Translations under genes and position numbers: made by a program
Assembly (NCBI GenBank): GCA_938091935.1
Contig: CALKNV010000008.1
Coordinates: 1-64,000 of the forward strand
DNA length: 64,000 nt
Source of the DNA: an uncultured Pseudomonadales bacterium
Lineage (GTDB): Bacteria; Pseudomonadota; Gammaproteobacteria; Pseudomonadales; Pseudohongiellaceae
Reading direction: 5' to 3'
Shown: in pieces, positions 16,273-25,405 of the stretch
Position numbering within the stretch: the first letter of the stretch is position 1
Layout of the letters: each line of letters begins with the position of its first letter
The notes under the pieces: model-generated
What the model saw: the letters and a program-made list of their open reading frames with translations, nothing else
Told to the model about the DNA's origin: nothing
Databases searched by the model: none

Positions 16273-17790
16273 ATGCTACAACATCGTTTTATAGACAATG
16301 CCAAGGCGAACCCCGAAAAAATTGCCATCATTGATAAGGCAACCGGGACCAATCTCAGCTATTCCCGCGCCCTGGTCGCCTCACTGATTCTTTCCCGTCG
16401 CTTCAAAAAACTGGAACGTGGCCGTATCGGTATCATGTTACCTACCGGGTCAGGTGGCGCACTCGCTGTGGTTGGCACTCTGTTCGCTGGAATGACTCCT
16501 GTGATGATCAACTATTCCACGGGAGCTGCCAAGAATTGCCTCTACGCACAGCAGACTTGCGACTTTAGAGTGATCGTTACCGCAAGAGCACTGTTGGAGC
16601 GAGTAGGCTGCGAAGAATTACCTGACATGGTTTTCATTGAGGACATACTGGCAAATCTGGGCAGTGTCGAAAAAGGTCTTGCCTTTATTAAGTCCAAACT
16701 GCCTACCGCCATGTTGAAACGGATCGCGGGTAAGCACAGCCTCGATCAGCCCGCTGTCATTCTATTTACCAGCGGCAGCGAGAAAGACCCTAAAGTAGTG
16801 CAACTCACGCAGCGTAACCTGATCTCCAATATCGATTCTTTCTCCGACATGATGGACGTGCGCAGCATGGATAATCTGTTGGCGGTCCTTCCCTTTTTCC
16901 ATGTGTTTGGATTGACTATTTGTTTATGGACACCGCTGTGCCTGGGTATGACTTCAATCGCCCACGCTAATCCGCTCGACTTCAAGACCATTGCCAAAAT
17001 AATCAAGGAGCACGAGCCTCAGCTTATCGTAGGCACACCGCTATTCCTGGAAGGCTATGCCAGACAGTCGCAGCCAGGGGATTTTGCCAGCGTTGAGCTA
17101 GCGGTCACCGGTGCCGACAAGTGCCCGGAGACCCTGAGGCAACTGTATCGGGAAAAACATAACATCGAAATCTTCGAGGGCTATGGCACGACAGAAACTT
17201 CACCCGTGATCTCTGTTAATCCAAGAGATGGCAACCGTCCCGGCAGTATTGGCATTCCAATTCCCGGCACCGAAGTAAAAATTCAGAGTATTGATTCCGG
17301 AGCGCCCTGCGCAGCGGGTGAGACAGGAAAAATCCTGGTGAAAGGCGATGGTGTCATGGCGGGTTATCTCAACAACGTAGAAGAATCCCATCTGCGCCTG
17401 CAATCAGGATGGTATGACACAGGCGACCTGGGTTGCCTCGATGAGGATGGGTATATCTGGCACAAAGGCAGGCTCAAGCGCTTTGTGAAAATTGGCGGAG
17501 AAATGATTTCACTGGTGTCAGTTGAGGAAGCACTGAATAACCTGACTCCCGATGATGTGGAATGCTGCGCCGTAGAGCTGCCGGACTCCAGACGCGGTTC
17601 GCGCATCGTGGGTGTGACCAACAAGGTGATTGATGAGAAGGAAGTGGGTAAACAGCTTGCTGAGGAAATACCCAACCTCGCGTTACCCAAGAAATACGTC
17701 GTAGTAGATGAGTTTCCCTACATGGGAAGTGGCAAGACCGATTTTCGAACTCTGACTAATATCGTGCGAGATATGGAGTCTGACGAGTAG
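16273..17790 (+). CDS. AMP-binding acyl-CoA/acyl-ACP synthetase (Aas C-terminal-like)
   Basis: A 505-residue adenylate-forming enzyme. It has the phosphate-binding loop ILFTSGSEKDPKV (about residue 158), YGTTETSPVI (about 303), the hinge motif YDTGDLGCLDEDGYIW, and a C-terminal Lys in GSGKTDFRT. The FTSGSE loop and the form of the downstream motifs resemble the acyl-ACP synthetase half of Aas rather than long-chain acyl-CoA synthetases. It should activate a fatty acid with ATP. It stands alone on the plus strand. Substrate and acceptor (CoA or ACP) are not determined. Confidence 0.85.
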   Translation: MLQHRFIDNAKANPEKIAIIDKATGTNLSYSRALVASLILSRRFKKLERGRIGIMLPTGSGGALAVVGTLFAGMTPVMINYSTGAAKNCLYAQQTCDFRVIVTARALLERVGCEELPDMVFIEDILANLGSVEKGLAFIKSKLPTAMLKRIAGKHSLDQPAVILFTSGSEKDPKVVQLTQRNLISNIDSFSDMMDVRSMDNLLAVLPFFHVFGLTICLWTPLCLGMTSIAHANPLDFKTIAKIIKEHEPQLIVGTPLFLEGYARQSQPGDFASVELAVTGADKCPETLRQLYREKHNIEIFEGYGTTETSPVISVNPRDGNRPGSIGIPIPGTEVKIQSIDSGAPCAAGETGKILVKGDGVMAGYLNNVEESHLRLQSGWYDTGDLGCLDEDGYIWHKGRLKRFVKIGGEMISLVSVEEALNNLTPDDVECCAVELPDSRRGSRIVGVTNKVIDEKEVGKQLAEEIPNLALPKKYVVVDEFPYMGSGKTDFRTLTNIVRDMESDE

Positions 17791-17816
17791 CGATCCGCTC
17801 GCTGCTCCCCCTTTTT
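17789..17816 (+). terminator. Possible terminator after the acyl-activating enzyme gene
   Basis: AGCGA and TCGCT form a five-base-pair stem with a five-base loop, followed after seven bases by TTTTT. The stem is short and the gap to the T tract long, so support is limited. Confidence 0.35.
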
Positions 17817-17872
17817 ATTCCCGACAGTGCTTCCGAGGCCGCCCAGGCCCGCTTTTTTCTTCATATATTGCG

Positions 17873-18397
17873 TGGACGCTGATCAGCTTTTTCGTTTTGC
17901 TCATTGTCACTACGTCGCTAGCTGGCAATGAAAAACGCAACCGTTTATTCATGCAGCTGCCGGTGAATGCCACCCAGGTGCTCTTGGCAGGATGAGGGTT
18001 TGTGCTCATTTTGCTTGCAGTTCAAATAAGTGCCTGGTTGCTGTTTGCCGTCTTTTTCAACGACAACCTGAAAAGTGAGTCTATTCTGAACTACTTTAAC
18101 GGAGGCTTGGGCGTCGCTGTCATGATCGCAACGATTTCAATAGGCATACATCTTTCTGCCTTTCGCCCTGCGCTTTTCCAATGGCTGTATATCGCCATCA
18201 TTGTTTCGCTGCTTGCAATCGCAGTGAATCTTGAAATTTCAGCAGCAACGCTTGGCGAGGATCAAGGAATCTATTTGATACCGTTTTCCATGATTGAAGA
18301 GAGTGCCTTCCGGCTTGGCGCGACAGTGGCCACAGTTCTCTTCTTACTCATCCTGGATTATCTGGTGTTCCGTTTTAGCGACAACTATCTGACCTAA
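17873..18397 (+). pseudogene. Decayed tandem copy of the membrane protein gene at 18493-19164
   Basis: From 17873 the reading frame encodes WTLISFFVLL..., then EKRNRLFMQLP, and after 17995 ...ISIGIH..AFRPALFQWLY and DYLVFRFSDNYLT. These align along their whole length with residues 57 to 223 of the intact neighbour. A TGA at 17993 to 17995 replaces the TGG (Trp) that the intact copy has at the same place. About 55 N-terminal residues are missing; just upstream another frame still shows a weakly similar stretch (PRPAFFFI), suggesting a frameshift near 17865. A product could only start after the stop at GTG 18002 and would lack the first third. I read this as a duplicated, disabled copy. Confidence 0.8.
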
Positions 18398-18492
18398 AAG
18401 GCTGGGCTAGCTGTGATACCACAGGCAAGAGGAGCTCAACCGACAATGCACACAATGGTCCGCAAAAATCACCATGACAGCTTTGCGGTCAC

Positions 18493-19164
18493 ATGAGTTG
18501 GAGAAGACCTATATTTAAACAATTACTTATTACTGAATTTCAGTGTAACCGGACTTTTCTTGGCCTCTCAGCGCTCAGCAATGCTGCCTGTTTCATTTTA
18601 CTGGGGATTCAGCAGCCAGAGACTCCGACTTTTATGATCTGGACGCTAATCAGTTTTTATATCTTACTGAGTATCGCGGCGTCTTATGCCGGGCAGGAAA
18701 AACGCAACCGTCGGTATATGCAGCTGCCATTCAATGCCAATCAGGTGTTCCTCGCCGGATGGAGTTTCGTGCTCATCTGGCTGGTGCTTCAAGTTTGCAG
18801 CTGGCTGCTGTTTGGCATTGTTTATGATGAACAATTGGATAGCGAAGCGCTCATGGAAATCATCAACGCGGGCATCGGCACTGCTATCGTCATGACAATC
18901 ATTTCAATAGGTATCGACCTCGGCGCCTTTCGACCGGCGTTTGTGCGATGGTTATATATCGGATTCGTGGTCTCGCTTATCGCGCTGGCAGCGGGCCTGG
19001 ACCTTGATATTGGCATGCAAAGGGATGAGGAAGGTTTCCACATATTCCCATTGTCTATTTTGTTTGAAGGCGGGCCACAATTCGGAATCGGCGTAATGCT
19101 GCTAAGTGGCGGGCTTTTTCTGAACTATCTGGTGTTTCGCAACAGCGACAGTTACGTAGGCTGA
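18493..19164 (+). CDS. Multi-pass membrane protein of unknown function
   Basis: A 223-residue protein with about six hydrophobic segments and a conserved cytoplasmic stretch AGQEKRNRRYMQLPFNANQV between the second and third. Its outline (an ABC-2-like permease without a nearby ATPase) is suggestive but I cannot place it in a family. The ATG at 18493 has no obvious ribosome site. Its 5' neighbour is a broken copy of the same gene, so the locus arose by tandem duplication. No partner genes: the ABC genes downstream are convergent and belong to the opp operon. Confidence 0.7.
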   Translation: MSWRRPIFKQLLITEFQCNRTFLGLSALSNAACFILLGIQQPETPTFMIWTLISFYILLSIAASYAGQEKRNRRYMQLPFNANQVFLAGWSFVLIWLVLQVCSWLLFGIVYDEQLDSEALMEIINAGIGTAIVMTIISIGIDLGAFRPAFVRWLYIGFVVSLIALAAGLDLDIGMQRDEEGFHIFPLSILFEGGPQFGIGVMLLSGGLFLNYLVFRNSDSYVG

Positions 19165-19229
19165 CAGTTATCCGGACAACTTCAGGCCAGGTATAGGCCG
19201 GGAACTAATGGAAACGAACAGGGAACTAA

Positions 19230-20189
19230 TTAGGAATAGAGATGGCAAGCCACCAATCTATCAGCGTCTTTAAGCGCAATCAGCTCTGGCGTGGTGTTAC
19301 GACAAACGTCCATCGCTTTGGGACAACGATTGGCAAAGCGACAACCCGCCGGCACATTGACCGGGGAAGGAATTTCACCTTGAATCGCAGTAGACGGCCT
19401 GCTTCTCTCCAGGTTTGGGTCCGGCTCAGGGTTGGATCCGACGAGTATTTCTGTGTACGGGTGTTTGGGATCGAAATACACTTCATCAGCTTTACCAAGT
19501 TCCACCAACGAACCCAGATACATGACCGCCATGCGGTCACTGACGTAGCGCACCATTGAAAGATCATGGGCGATGAACAGCAGAGTGAGGCCCATGCGCT
19601 CCTTTAGATCTCCGAGCAGGTTAATCACCTGGGCCTGCACCGACACATCAAGCGCCGAGATTGGCTCATCACAAACCACGAACTCAGGCTCTAGTATCAG
19701 CGCTCGCGCTATACCAATGCGCTGTCTCTGACCGCCGGAGAACTCATGGGGATAACGCGACATATGGTCGGGCTGTAGCCCAACTTTACGCAACCATTCG
19801 GCAACCTGTTCTTTTACGCTGTCGATACTGGCAGCGCTGTGCAGCCGCAAACCCTCTCCGATAATTTCGCCCACCGTCATTCGCGGATTCAGCGACGAGT
19901 ATGGGTCCTGGAAGATCATCTGCATCTTCGCAGCGTGGCGCTGAAAATCCGCCGGAGAGTACTTGCTCGGGAGTACTTCACCACGGTAAACCACGTCTCC
20001 TGACGTTTTGTCGTGTAATCCCAGCAAGGTTTTACCAAACGTGGATTTGCCCGAACCACTCTCGCCCACCAGCCCAACAATCTCTTTTTCACCGATCTTC
20101 AGGGAGACTTTCTCTACCGCATGCACACGCTGGTCGCGGCCCATATCAAAAAATCGAGTCAGTTCCTTGGCTTCGACGAGAGTGCTCAT
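19230..20189 (-). CDS. oppF: Oligopeptide ABC transporter, ATP-binding protein OppF
   Basis: A 319-residue ATPase with Walker A GESGSGKST, the signature FSGGQRQRIGIARAL, Walker B VVCDEPISALD and a switch His in FIAHDLS. The C-terminal OppF/DppF extension has the CRFANRCPKAMDVC cysteine cluster found in this ATPase family, where it binds an iron-sulfur cluster or helps contact the permease. Its ATG overlaps the oppD stop (ATGA). It pairs with OppD to energise uptake of peptides through OppB-OppC. Confidence 0.94.
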   Translation of the reverse strand: MSTLVEAKELTRFFDMGRDQRVHAVEKVSLKIGEKEIVGLVGESGSGKSTFGKTLLGLHDKTSGDVVYRGEVLPSKYSPADFQRHAAKMQMIFQDPYSSLNPRMTVGEIIGEGLRLHSAASIDSVKEQVAEWLRKVGLQPDHMSRYPHEFSGGQRQRIGIARALILEPEFVVCDEPISALDVSVQAQVINLLGDLKERMGLTLLFIAHDLSMVRYVSDRMAVMYLGSLVELGKADEVYFDPKHPYTEILVGSNPEPDPNLERSRPSTAIQGEIPSPVNVPAGCRFANRCPKAMDVCRNTTPELIALKDADRLVACHLYS

Positions 20190-21235
20190 GCCTTAGCATC
20201 CTTGAAGTAAATCGTCTCGGGCTTGATGGGTGCCTGTTCATGGTGCAACCAGCAGCGTGAGAAATGGTGGTCATGCAAAAAATGACCTGTAGGAGGCTGC
20301 TCGTCACAAACCTGCATGGCATGGGGGCAACGTGCGCAGTAACCACAGCCCCGTGGTGGTGCGAACAAATCCGGCGGGCTGCCTTCAATCGGCTTCAACT
20401 CATGCTGCAGCGCGGGGTCGTTGGTCGGCATGGCTTCCTTCAGTCCGACAGTATAAGGATGGGCAGATCGATAGAATACATCGTCAGCACTGCCATGCTC
20501 GACGACTCGACCGGCATACATCACCGCGACTTCATCCGCCATTCGCGCAACGACCCCAAGATCGTGAGTAATTAGAATGATGGCCATTCCAGTTTCTTTC
20601 TGCAGGTCCTGCATCAGATCGAGAATCTGCGCCTGAATGGTTACATCCAATGCGGTAGTGGGCTCATCGGCAATCAGGATAGAGGGTTTGCAACTGATCG
20701 CCATGGCGATCATGGCGCGCTGCAGCATGCCGCCAGAAAACTCAAAGGGATACTGCCGTGCCCGCTTCGCCGCCTCCGGGATCTTACTCATCTCTAACAG
20801 GTGCACAGCTTCAGCGAAGGCATCCGTTGCTGAGTAGCCACGATGCACCTGCAGTGGCTCGGCGATTTGTGCACCAATACTCATGGTGGGATTCAGCGAG
20901 GTCATGGGGTCCTGGAAAATCATGCCGATCTCCCTGCCCCGAATCTCCTTGCCATCAATCCGGTTCCTACCCAGCACCTCGTGACCGCGCAGTCGAGCCG
21001 AACCCGCCGTGATCCTGCCGGGCGGCATTGGAATCAATCCCATGATGCTCTGGACCGTGACTGATTTGCCACAACCTGATTCGCCAACAATCGCCAGGGT
21101 CTGACCCTGGTCAACCGTGAAATCGACTCCTCTGACGGCTTCCACAGTGCCACCGTAAGTGTCGAATTCCACGTGCAGATTCTCGACTTCCAGAAGTGGA
21201 GTATCCGTATTCAGCTTTTCCCCGTCAGCGCTCAC
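20186..21235 (-). CDS. oppD: Oligopeptide ABC transporter, ATP-binding protein OppD
   Basis: A 349-residue ATPase with Walker A GESGCGKSV, signature FSGGMLQRAMIAMA and Walker B ILIADEPTTALD. It has the C-terminal cysteine-rich segment of the OppD/DppD family (CGYCARCPHAMQVC). The signature is SGGML rather than the usual SGGMR/Q, a minor variation. The GTG start at 21235 overlaps the oppC stop (GTGA) and its end overlaps oppF, so it is tightly coupled in the operon. Confidence 0.94.
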   Translation of the reverse strand: MSADGEKLNTDTPLLEVENLHVEFDTYGGTVEAVRGVDFTVDQGQTLAIVGESGCGKSVTVQSIMGLIPMPPGRITAGSARLRGHEVLGRNRIDGKEIRGREIGMIFQDPMTSLNPTMSIGAQIAEPLQVHRGYSATDAFAEAVHLLEMSKIPEAAKRARQYPFEFSGGMLQRAMIAMAISCKPSILIADEPTTALDVTIQAQILDLMQDLQKETGMAIILITHDLGVVARMADEVAVMYAGRVVEHGSADDVFYRSAHPYTVGLKEAMPTNDPALQHELKPIEGSPPDLFAPPRGCGYCARCPHAMQVCDEQPPTGHFLHDHHFSRCWLHHEQAPIKPETIYFKDAKA

Positions 21236-22596
21236 TCAACATTCCTCATACGCGCATCCAGCGCATCCCGCAGTCCATCTCCAAGCAAATTGAACGCCAG
21301 CACCGTGAAACTAATGAAGAGAGCCGGAAAAAACAGCTCATGGGGCGTTGTGAGCATGGTTTTTATGCCCTCATTGGACATCGAACCCCAGGAGGGTGTT
21401 GGTGGTGCTACGCCCATGCCAATAAAGGAGAGGAACGCCTCGGTGAAAATCGCGCTGGGAATCGCAAAGGTCACGGTCACCAGAACGACCCCCAAAGTAT
21501 TGGGAATCATATGACGCATGATTAGATAGGAGGTATTGGCGCCTAGCAATTGTGACGCACTGATGTAGCCTTGCTCACGGATCTGCAGAATTTGTCCACG
21601 CACCAGCCTCGCCGTGGCTGGCCATAGCAGCACCACCATAGCAACCAACATGGGAAACACCCCGCTCTCGCCCGGACCAATGCCAAAAGCGATCTTGAAC
21701 AAGATCATAAACAGAAGAAAAGGTAGCGCGACCACAAAATCCGCAAAACGCATCATCAGCTGATCAGCGCGCCCTCCCATGAAGCCAGCCGCTGAGCCGT
21801 ACACAACACCGAATAGCACGAACAGAAACGGCGCACCTATTCCGATAAAGAGTGACACCCGCGCCCCAGCCATCAATCTAGCAAGCAAATCTCTGCCCAG
21901 ATAATCGGTGCCAAGCGGATGCCAGGCTAGCTTAATTTCGTCCCCAATTTGAACGCTGTCCCCTGTTTCAATTAGACCACGCTCTAACGCTTCCTGTAAT
22001 GTTGTAACCCGCTCGAGTTCCACAGTAAGTGATTGGTATTGGTCAGTTATCTGGCCGCGCGCATCCAACGCCACCACCGAGTAATAAAACCGTCCAGGCT
22101 GCAGATCGAGGCGGTCTTCAAAATAGAGCGTGTCATTGTTGAGGTATTCCGCGAGCGGAATGCCATAGGCTAACTCAGACCCAACCGGAAACAGGTTGCG
22201 ATAAACCCGATGGCCGTTGGCCCCCGGCAAAGCATCCCATTGCATGCGCACTGCCTGGCTATTGGCAGACTCAGCCAGGCGTAAACCCGAACCGGGCAAG
22301 CCCGGAGTTCCAAACCAGGGTTCATAATCTGCAACTATGGTGGCACCCCGGTCCGTGCCCGGGGGCTGACTGATCTGGTCGATATCCTGAATAGCGGGAT
22401 CAATTTGCCAGACCAACGGGCCTGCTGCAGTAAAGAGCAACAGGCCAATGACAATATACAGCGACACCAGTGCCCGCTTATTCGCCTTTAAGCGAATCCA
22501 GGCATCTTGCCAGTACGACAGAGAAGGCCGGGAGATTACCTGGGTCTGCTGGTGGGCCTCGATTGGCTCGAAGCTGGAGGCGGAGAGTTCGCTCAC
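21232..22596 (-). CDS. oppC: Oligopeptide ABC transporter permease OppC with inserted FN3-like domain
   Basis: A 454-residue permease, about 150 residues longer than ordinary OppC. TM1 is at residues 42 to 62. The conserved HPLGTDYLGRDLLARL entry motif comes only at 226 to 241, followed by the normal permease core with the EAA-type loop (LLGANTSYLIMRHMIPN). Between them, about residues 103 to 195, is a beta-rich stretch (QAVRMQWDALPGANGHRVYR, then FYYSVVALDARGQ) with the shape of a fibronectin type III domain, placed in the periplasmic loop after TM1. It could bind substrate, peptidoglycan or OppA. The GTG start overlaps oppB (GTGA). Confidence 0.9.
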   Translation of the reverse strand: MSELSASSFEPIEAHQQTQVISRPSLSYWQDAWIRLKANKRALVSLYIVIGLLLFTAAGPLVWQIDPAIQDIDQISQPPGTDRGATIVADYEPWFGTPGLPGSGLRLAESANSQAVRMQWDALPGANGHRVYRNLFPVGSELAYGIPLAEYLNNDTLYFEDRLDLQPGRFYYSVVALDARGQITDQYQSLTVELERVTTLQEALERGLIETGDSVQIGDEIKLAWHPLGTDYLGRDLLARLMAGARVSLFIGIGAPFLFVLFGVVYGSAAGFMGGRADQLMMRFADFVVALPFLLFMILFKIAFGIGPGESGVFPMLVAMVVLLWPATARLVRGQILQIREQGYISASQLLGANTSYLIMRHMIPNTLGVVLVTVTFAIPSAIFTEAFLSFIGMGVAPPTPSWGSMSNEGIKTMLTTPHELFFPALFISFTVLAFNLLGDGLRDALDARMRNVE

Positions 22597-23528
22597 GTTT
22601 CCAACCTCACTCGCGGATCGATAAATCCATACAGCACGTCTACGATAATCACCATGAAGACAAGGAAGGCACCATAAAAAACAGTAGTCCCCATAATTAC
22701 GGTGTAATCCAATTGCTGTACGGCCTCGACGAAATATCGTCCCAGGCCAGGGATGGCGAAAACCAATTCAACCACGAAGCCGCCAGTAGTAATGGCGGCA
22801 ATAGCTGGGCCTAGCACCGTGATCACGGGCAATATGGCATTACGCAGTTGGTGCCGGGTAAAAATTCGCGTTGCAGGAACGCCCTTGGATTTGGCGGTGC
22901 GCACGTAATCCGAGCTGGTTACTTCCAGCATCGACGAACGCATCAGACGGGTCAGATAGGCCATGGTGCTTAATCCCAACACCATAGCTGGTACTAGCAT
23001 ATGCAGTATGGTTCCCCAACCAGCCACCGGAATCACTGTGAAACCAATCAGGTTATTGAACGCTACAAGACTCAGTTGACTTAAGGCAGCCACCACAAAG
23101 CTCGGCACCGAGATGCCCATAATGACCAGGAACATGATCAAGTAATCAGGCAACCGATTGCGGTAAAGCGCGGTCAGGGCACCAAATAGCACGCCGCCAG
23201 TCGCAGCGAAGATGACTGCCAGCACACCGAGGATCGCTGACACCGGGAAATGCTCGCGAATGATGTCGTTCACTTCGCGATTTTCCTGTACGAAGGAAAT
23301 ACCAAAATCACCTTGAGACAGATTCCGCAGGAAAATAAGATATTGAGTGGTGGTAGGTTGATCCAGCCCGTACTTGGCTTCCAAATTGGCGCGGGTTGTA
23401 TCGGTCATAGCCCGATCATTGGTTAGCGGGTCACCTGGCACATTGTGCATGGCAAAGAAGGTAGCCGTGGCAATGAACCAGACCGTAAGAATACCTTGTA
23501 CTAGGCGTTTTAGGATGTAAGAAAGCAT
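22593..23528 (-). CDS. oppB: Oligopeptide ABC transporter permease OppB
   Basis: A 311-residue permease of the usual OppB/DppB length with six membrane segments, the N-terminal MLSYILKRLVQGILTV, the PGDP loop and the conserved LTRLMRSSMLEVTSSDYVRTAKSKG region that contacts the ATPases. It forms the channel with OppC. It starts 36 bases after oppA and overlaps oppC by four bases. Confidence 0.94.
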   Translation of the reverse strand: MLSYILKRLVQGILTVWFIATATFFAMHNVPGDPLTNDRAMTDTTRANLEAKYGLDQPTTTQYLIFLRNLSQGDFGISFVQENREVNDIIREHFPVSAILGVLAVIFAATGGVLFGALTALYRNRLPDYLIMFLVIMGISVPSFVVAALSQLSLVAFNNLIGFTVIPVAGWGTILHMLVPAMVLGLSTMAYLTRLMRSSMLEVTSSDYVRTAKSKGVPATRIFTRHQLRNAILPVITVLGPAIAAITTGGFVVELVFAIPGLGRYFVEAVQQLDYTVIMGTTVFYGAFLVFMVIIVDVLYGFIDPRVRLET

Positions 23529-23563
23529 ATCAGACTACAACTCGGTACAGCTTTTCCCCAGGC

Positions 23564-25276
23564 CTAATCTGATGAACTATCAATATAGGCATAGTTGTAA
23601 TCGACTTCCGGACCAACGGAGCGACGCCTGAAATCTTGCAGGCGCGAATCGACGACAAACGAGAATCCACGTTCATACATGGGAAGAATGACTACATCTT
23701 CATAGAGTAGCCTTTGAATTTCACCGAACGCATCCATGCGCTTCTGGGGGTCGAGCTCTGACTGCGCAATGCGAATCCAGGAGTCCATTTCCGAGCTGTT
23801 ATAGCGTCCGCGATTCTGCAGATTCCACGATGAAAACAGATCACCGTAGGTCAAAACATCGTTGTAATCAGGCCCCCAGCCGGAGAGGACAATATCGAAC
23901 TCACCTTGGCGCATCTTCTCCAGTCGCTGCTTGAAGATCTGCACATCGATCCGAAACTCGAGACCAAGATTCTTCCTGAAGAGCTGCTGGTAGTATTCAG
24001 CAGCCAGTAGGGAAATCGGCGTATCGCCTGCCAGCATCATCAGCGGAGGGAATTCATCCAGGCCAAGCTCCTGACGCGCCAACTCCAAATGCTCGCGGGC
24101 TTTTTCCACATTCATCTGGTGCCGCACCGGCGGATATTCCTTTTGGAAGGACTCCGACACGCCGGTCAACCAGGCGGGAAACAGGCTCACCCCGGGCAAA
24201 TAGCTGGGTTCTTTCAGGACTTTATAAACCAGTTCATTGGAGTCCTGCGCCAATTGTAAAGCTCGACGTAAGTTCTTGTTGCGAGTGATGCGGTCATTAC
24301 GGTGATTGAATTCGAGGTAGAAAACCGACCCATCCATCGAGCGATCGATTGGCCAGCGTTGCTCCATGGCCGTGGGCAACATGGGTGACAGCAGATGGGT
24401 ATCTACAATTTGCCCATCCTTAAACAGGTTCAGCTTCGCGTTGATATCCTGGGTGATATACGCCGTGCGAATCTCGTCCAGAAAGCCCTTATTCTCGCGA
24501 TTCCAATAGCTGGGATTTTTGACCCAGCGCATGGTGGAGCCATGCACCCACTCTGTCAGCAGGTAAGCGCCGTTATACAGCAGCATGTCAGCGTCGGCAC
24601 CATAGCGACCCTCGGTGCTATTAAAAAAGTCTTCCCGCACCGGGAAATAGGTCAGGTATGCAACCAGTTTGTCGAAATACGGCGTAGGACGCTCAAACTC
24701 GACTTCCAGCACGCGATCACTCACGGCCCTGACGCCCAGGGTTTCAACGGGCAATTCTCCGCTGTTGATGGCTTCTGCATTCTTGATGGGATAAAGAATG
24801 AATGCGTATTGAGACGCTGTCTCAGGATTGACTACTCGCTTCCAGGAAAATACGAAGTCTTTCGCGGTGACCGGTACGCCATCACTCCAGAAGGCGTCTT
24901 CCCGCAACCAGAAGGTGGCGCCATCTGCTCGAATCTCGTAGCGCTCTGCGACACCTGGCACCAACTGCGAATCAATGTCATAGCCAAGTAGACCTTCCAT
25001 CACGTGGGCCAGTACAACCAAACTGGAGGCATCTGTTGCCCGATTGGCATCCAGTTGGGGGGGCTCTTCACGCAGGGCAATGGTTATGCTGTTGTTTTCA
25101 ACATCAATGGCGTTGCCAGACGTGGTGCTGCCGGCGTCACCGGCGATGATCCAGAGCAGATAGATGAAGGCTGCCAGGCCTGCGATTGCGATACCGGCGA
25201 ACTTGGCAAGCTGAATGCCCGCCGAATGTATAAACCCCTGATCCGTCTCGATAACGACGGAACCTGTGTCTGACAT
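23564..25276 (-). CDS. oppA: Oligopeptide-binding protein OppA, membrane-anchored form
   Basis: A 570-residue solute-binding protein of family 5. From about residue 62 it shows the family start (NNSITIALREEPPQLDANRATD) and the later signature ERYEIRADGATFWLREDAFWSDG. Instead of a cleavable signal or lipobox it has 24 polar residues and then one membrane segment (about 25 to 46, GIAIAGLAAFIYLLWIIAG), so it is probably tethered to the inner membrane by an uncleaved helix. It is the first gene of the operon, with AGGAGG just before the ATG and a good sigma-70 promoter at 25328 to 25356. Peptides are the expected substrates. Confidence 0.92.
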   Translation of the reverse strand: MSDTGSVVIETDQGFIHSAGIQLAKFAGIAIAGLAAFIYLLWIIAGDAGSTTSGNAIDVENNSITIALREEPPQLDANRATDASSLVVLAHVMEGLLGYDIDSQLVPGVAERYEIRADGATFWLREDAFWSDGVPVTAKDFVFSWKRVVNPETASQYAFILYPIKNAEAINSGELPVETLGVRAVSDRVLEVEFERPTPYFDKLVAYLTYFPVREDFFNSTEGRYGADADMLLYNGAYLLTEWVHGSTMRWVKNPSYWNRENKGFLDEIRTAYITQDINAKLNLFKDGQIVDTHLLSPMLPTAMEQRWPIDRSMDGSVFYLEFNHRNDRITRNKNLRRALQLAQDSNELVYKVLKEPSYLPGVSLFPAWLTGVSESFQKEYPPVRHQMNVEKAREHLELARQELGLDEFPPLMMLAGDTPISLLAAEYYQQLFRKNLGLEFRIDVQIFKQRLEKMRQGEFDIVLSGWGPDYNDVLTYGDLFSSWNLQNRGRYNSSEMDSWIRIAQSELDPQKRMDAFGEIQRLLYEDVVILPMYERGFSFVVDSRLQDFRRRSVGPEVDYNYAYIDSSSD

Positions 25277-25327
25277 AGGTCCTTCCTCCTGCGCTGAGAA
25301 TACCCCAGCGTCTAGGTACTCACAAGA

Positions 25328-25356
25328 ACTATAGTGAGCGACTTATTCACATTCAA
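25328..25356 (-). promoter_or_regulatory. Sigma-70 promoter of the opp operon
   Basis: On the minus strand TTGAAT (25356 to 25351), a 17-base spacer and TATAGT (25333 to 25328), placing the transcript start about 45 bases before the oppA ATG. Confidence 0.75.
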
Positions 25357-25405
25357 ACATCATTAAAAACAGAGGTTTAGCGTATAGATTTCGGTCTGCA
25401 GAACG

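Noticed and set aside
17815-18009. 64-codon minus-strand frame over the decayed gene
   Set aside because: The plus strand explains this DNA by homology to the intact copy.
24395-24991. 198-codon plus-strand frame over oppA
   Set aside because: It is antisense to conserved OppA sequence.
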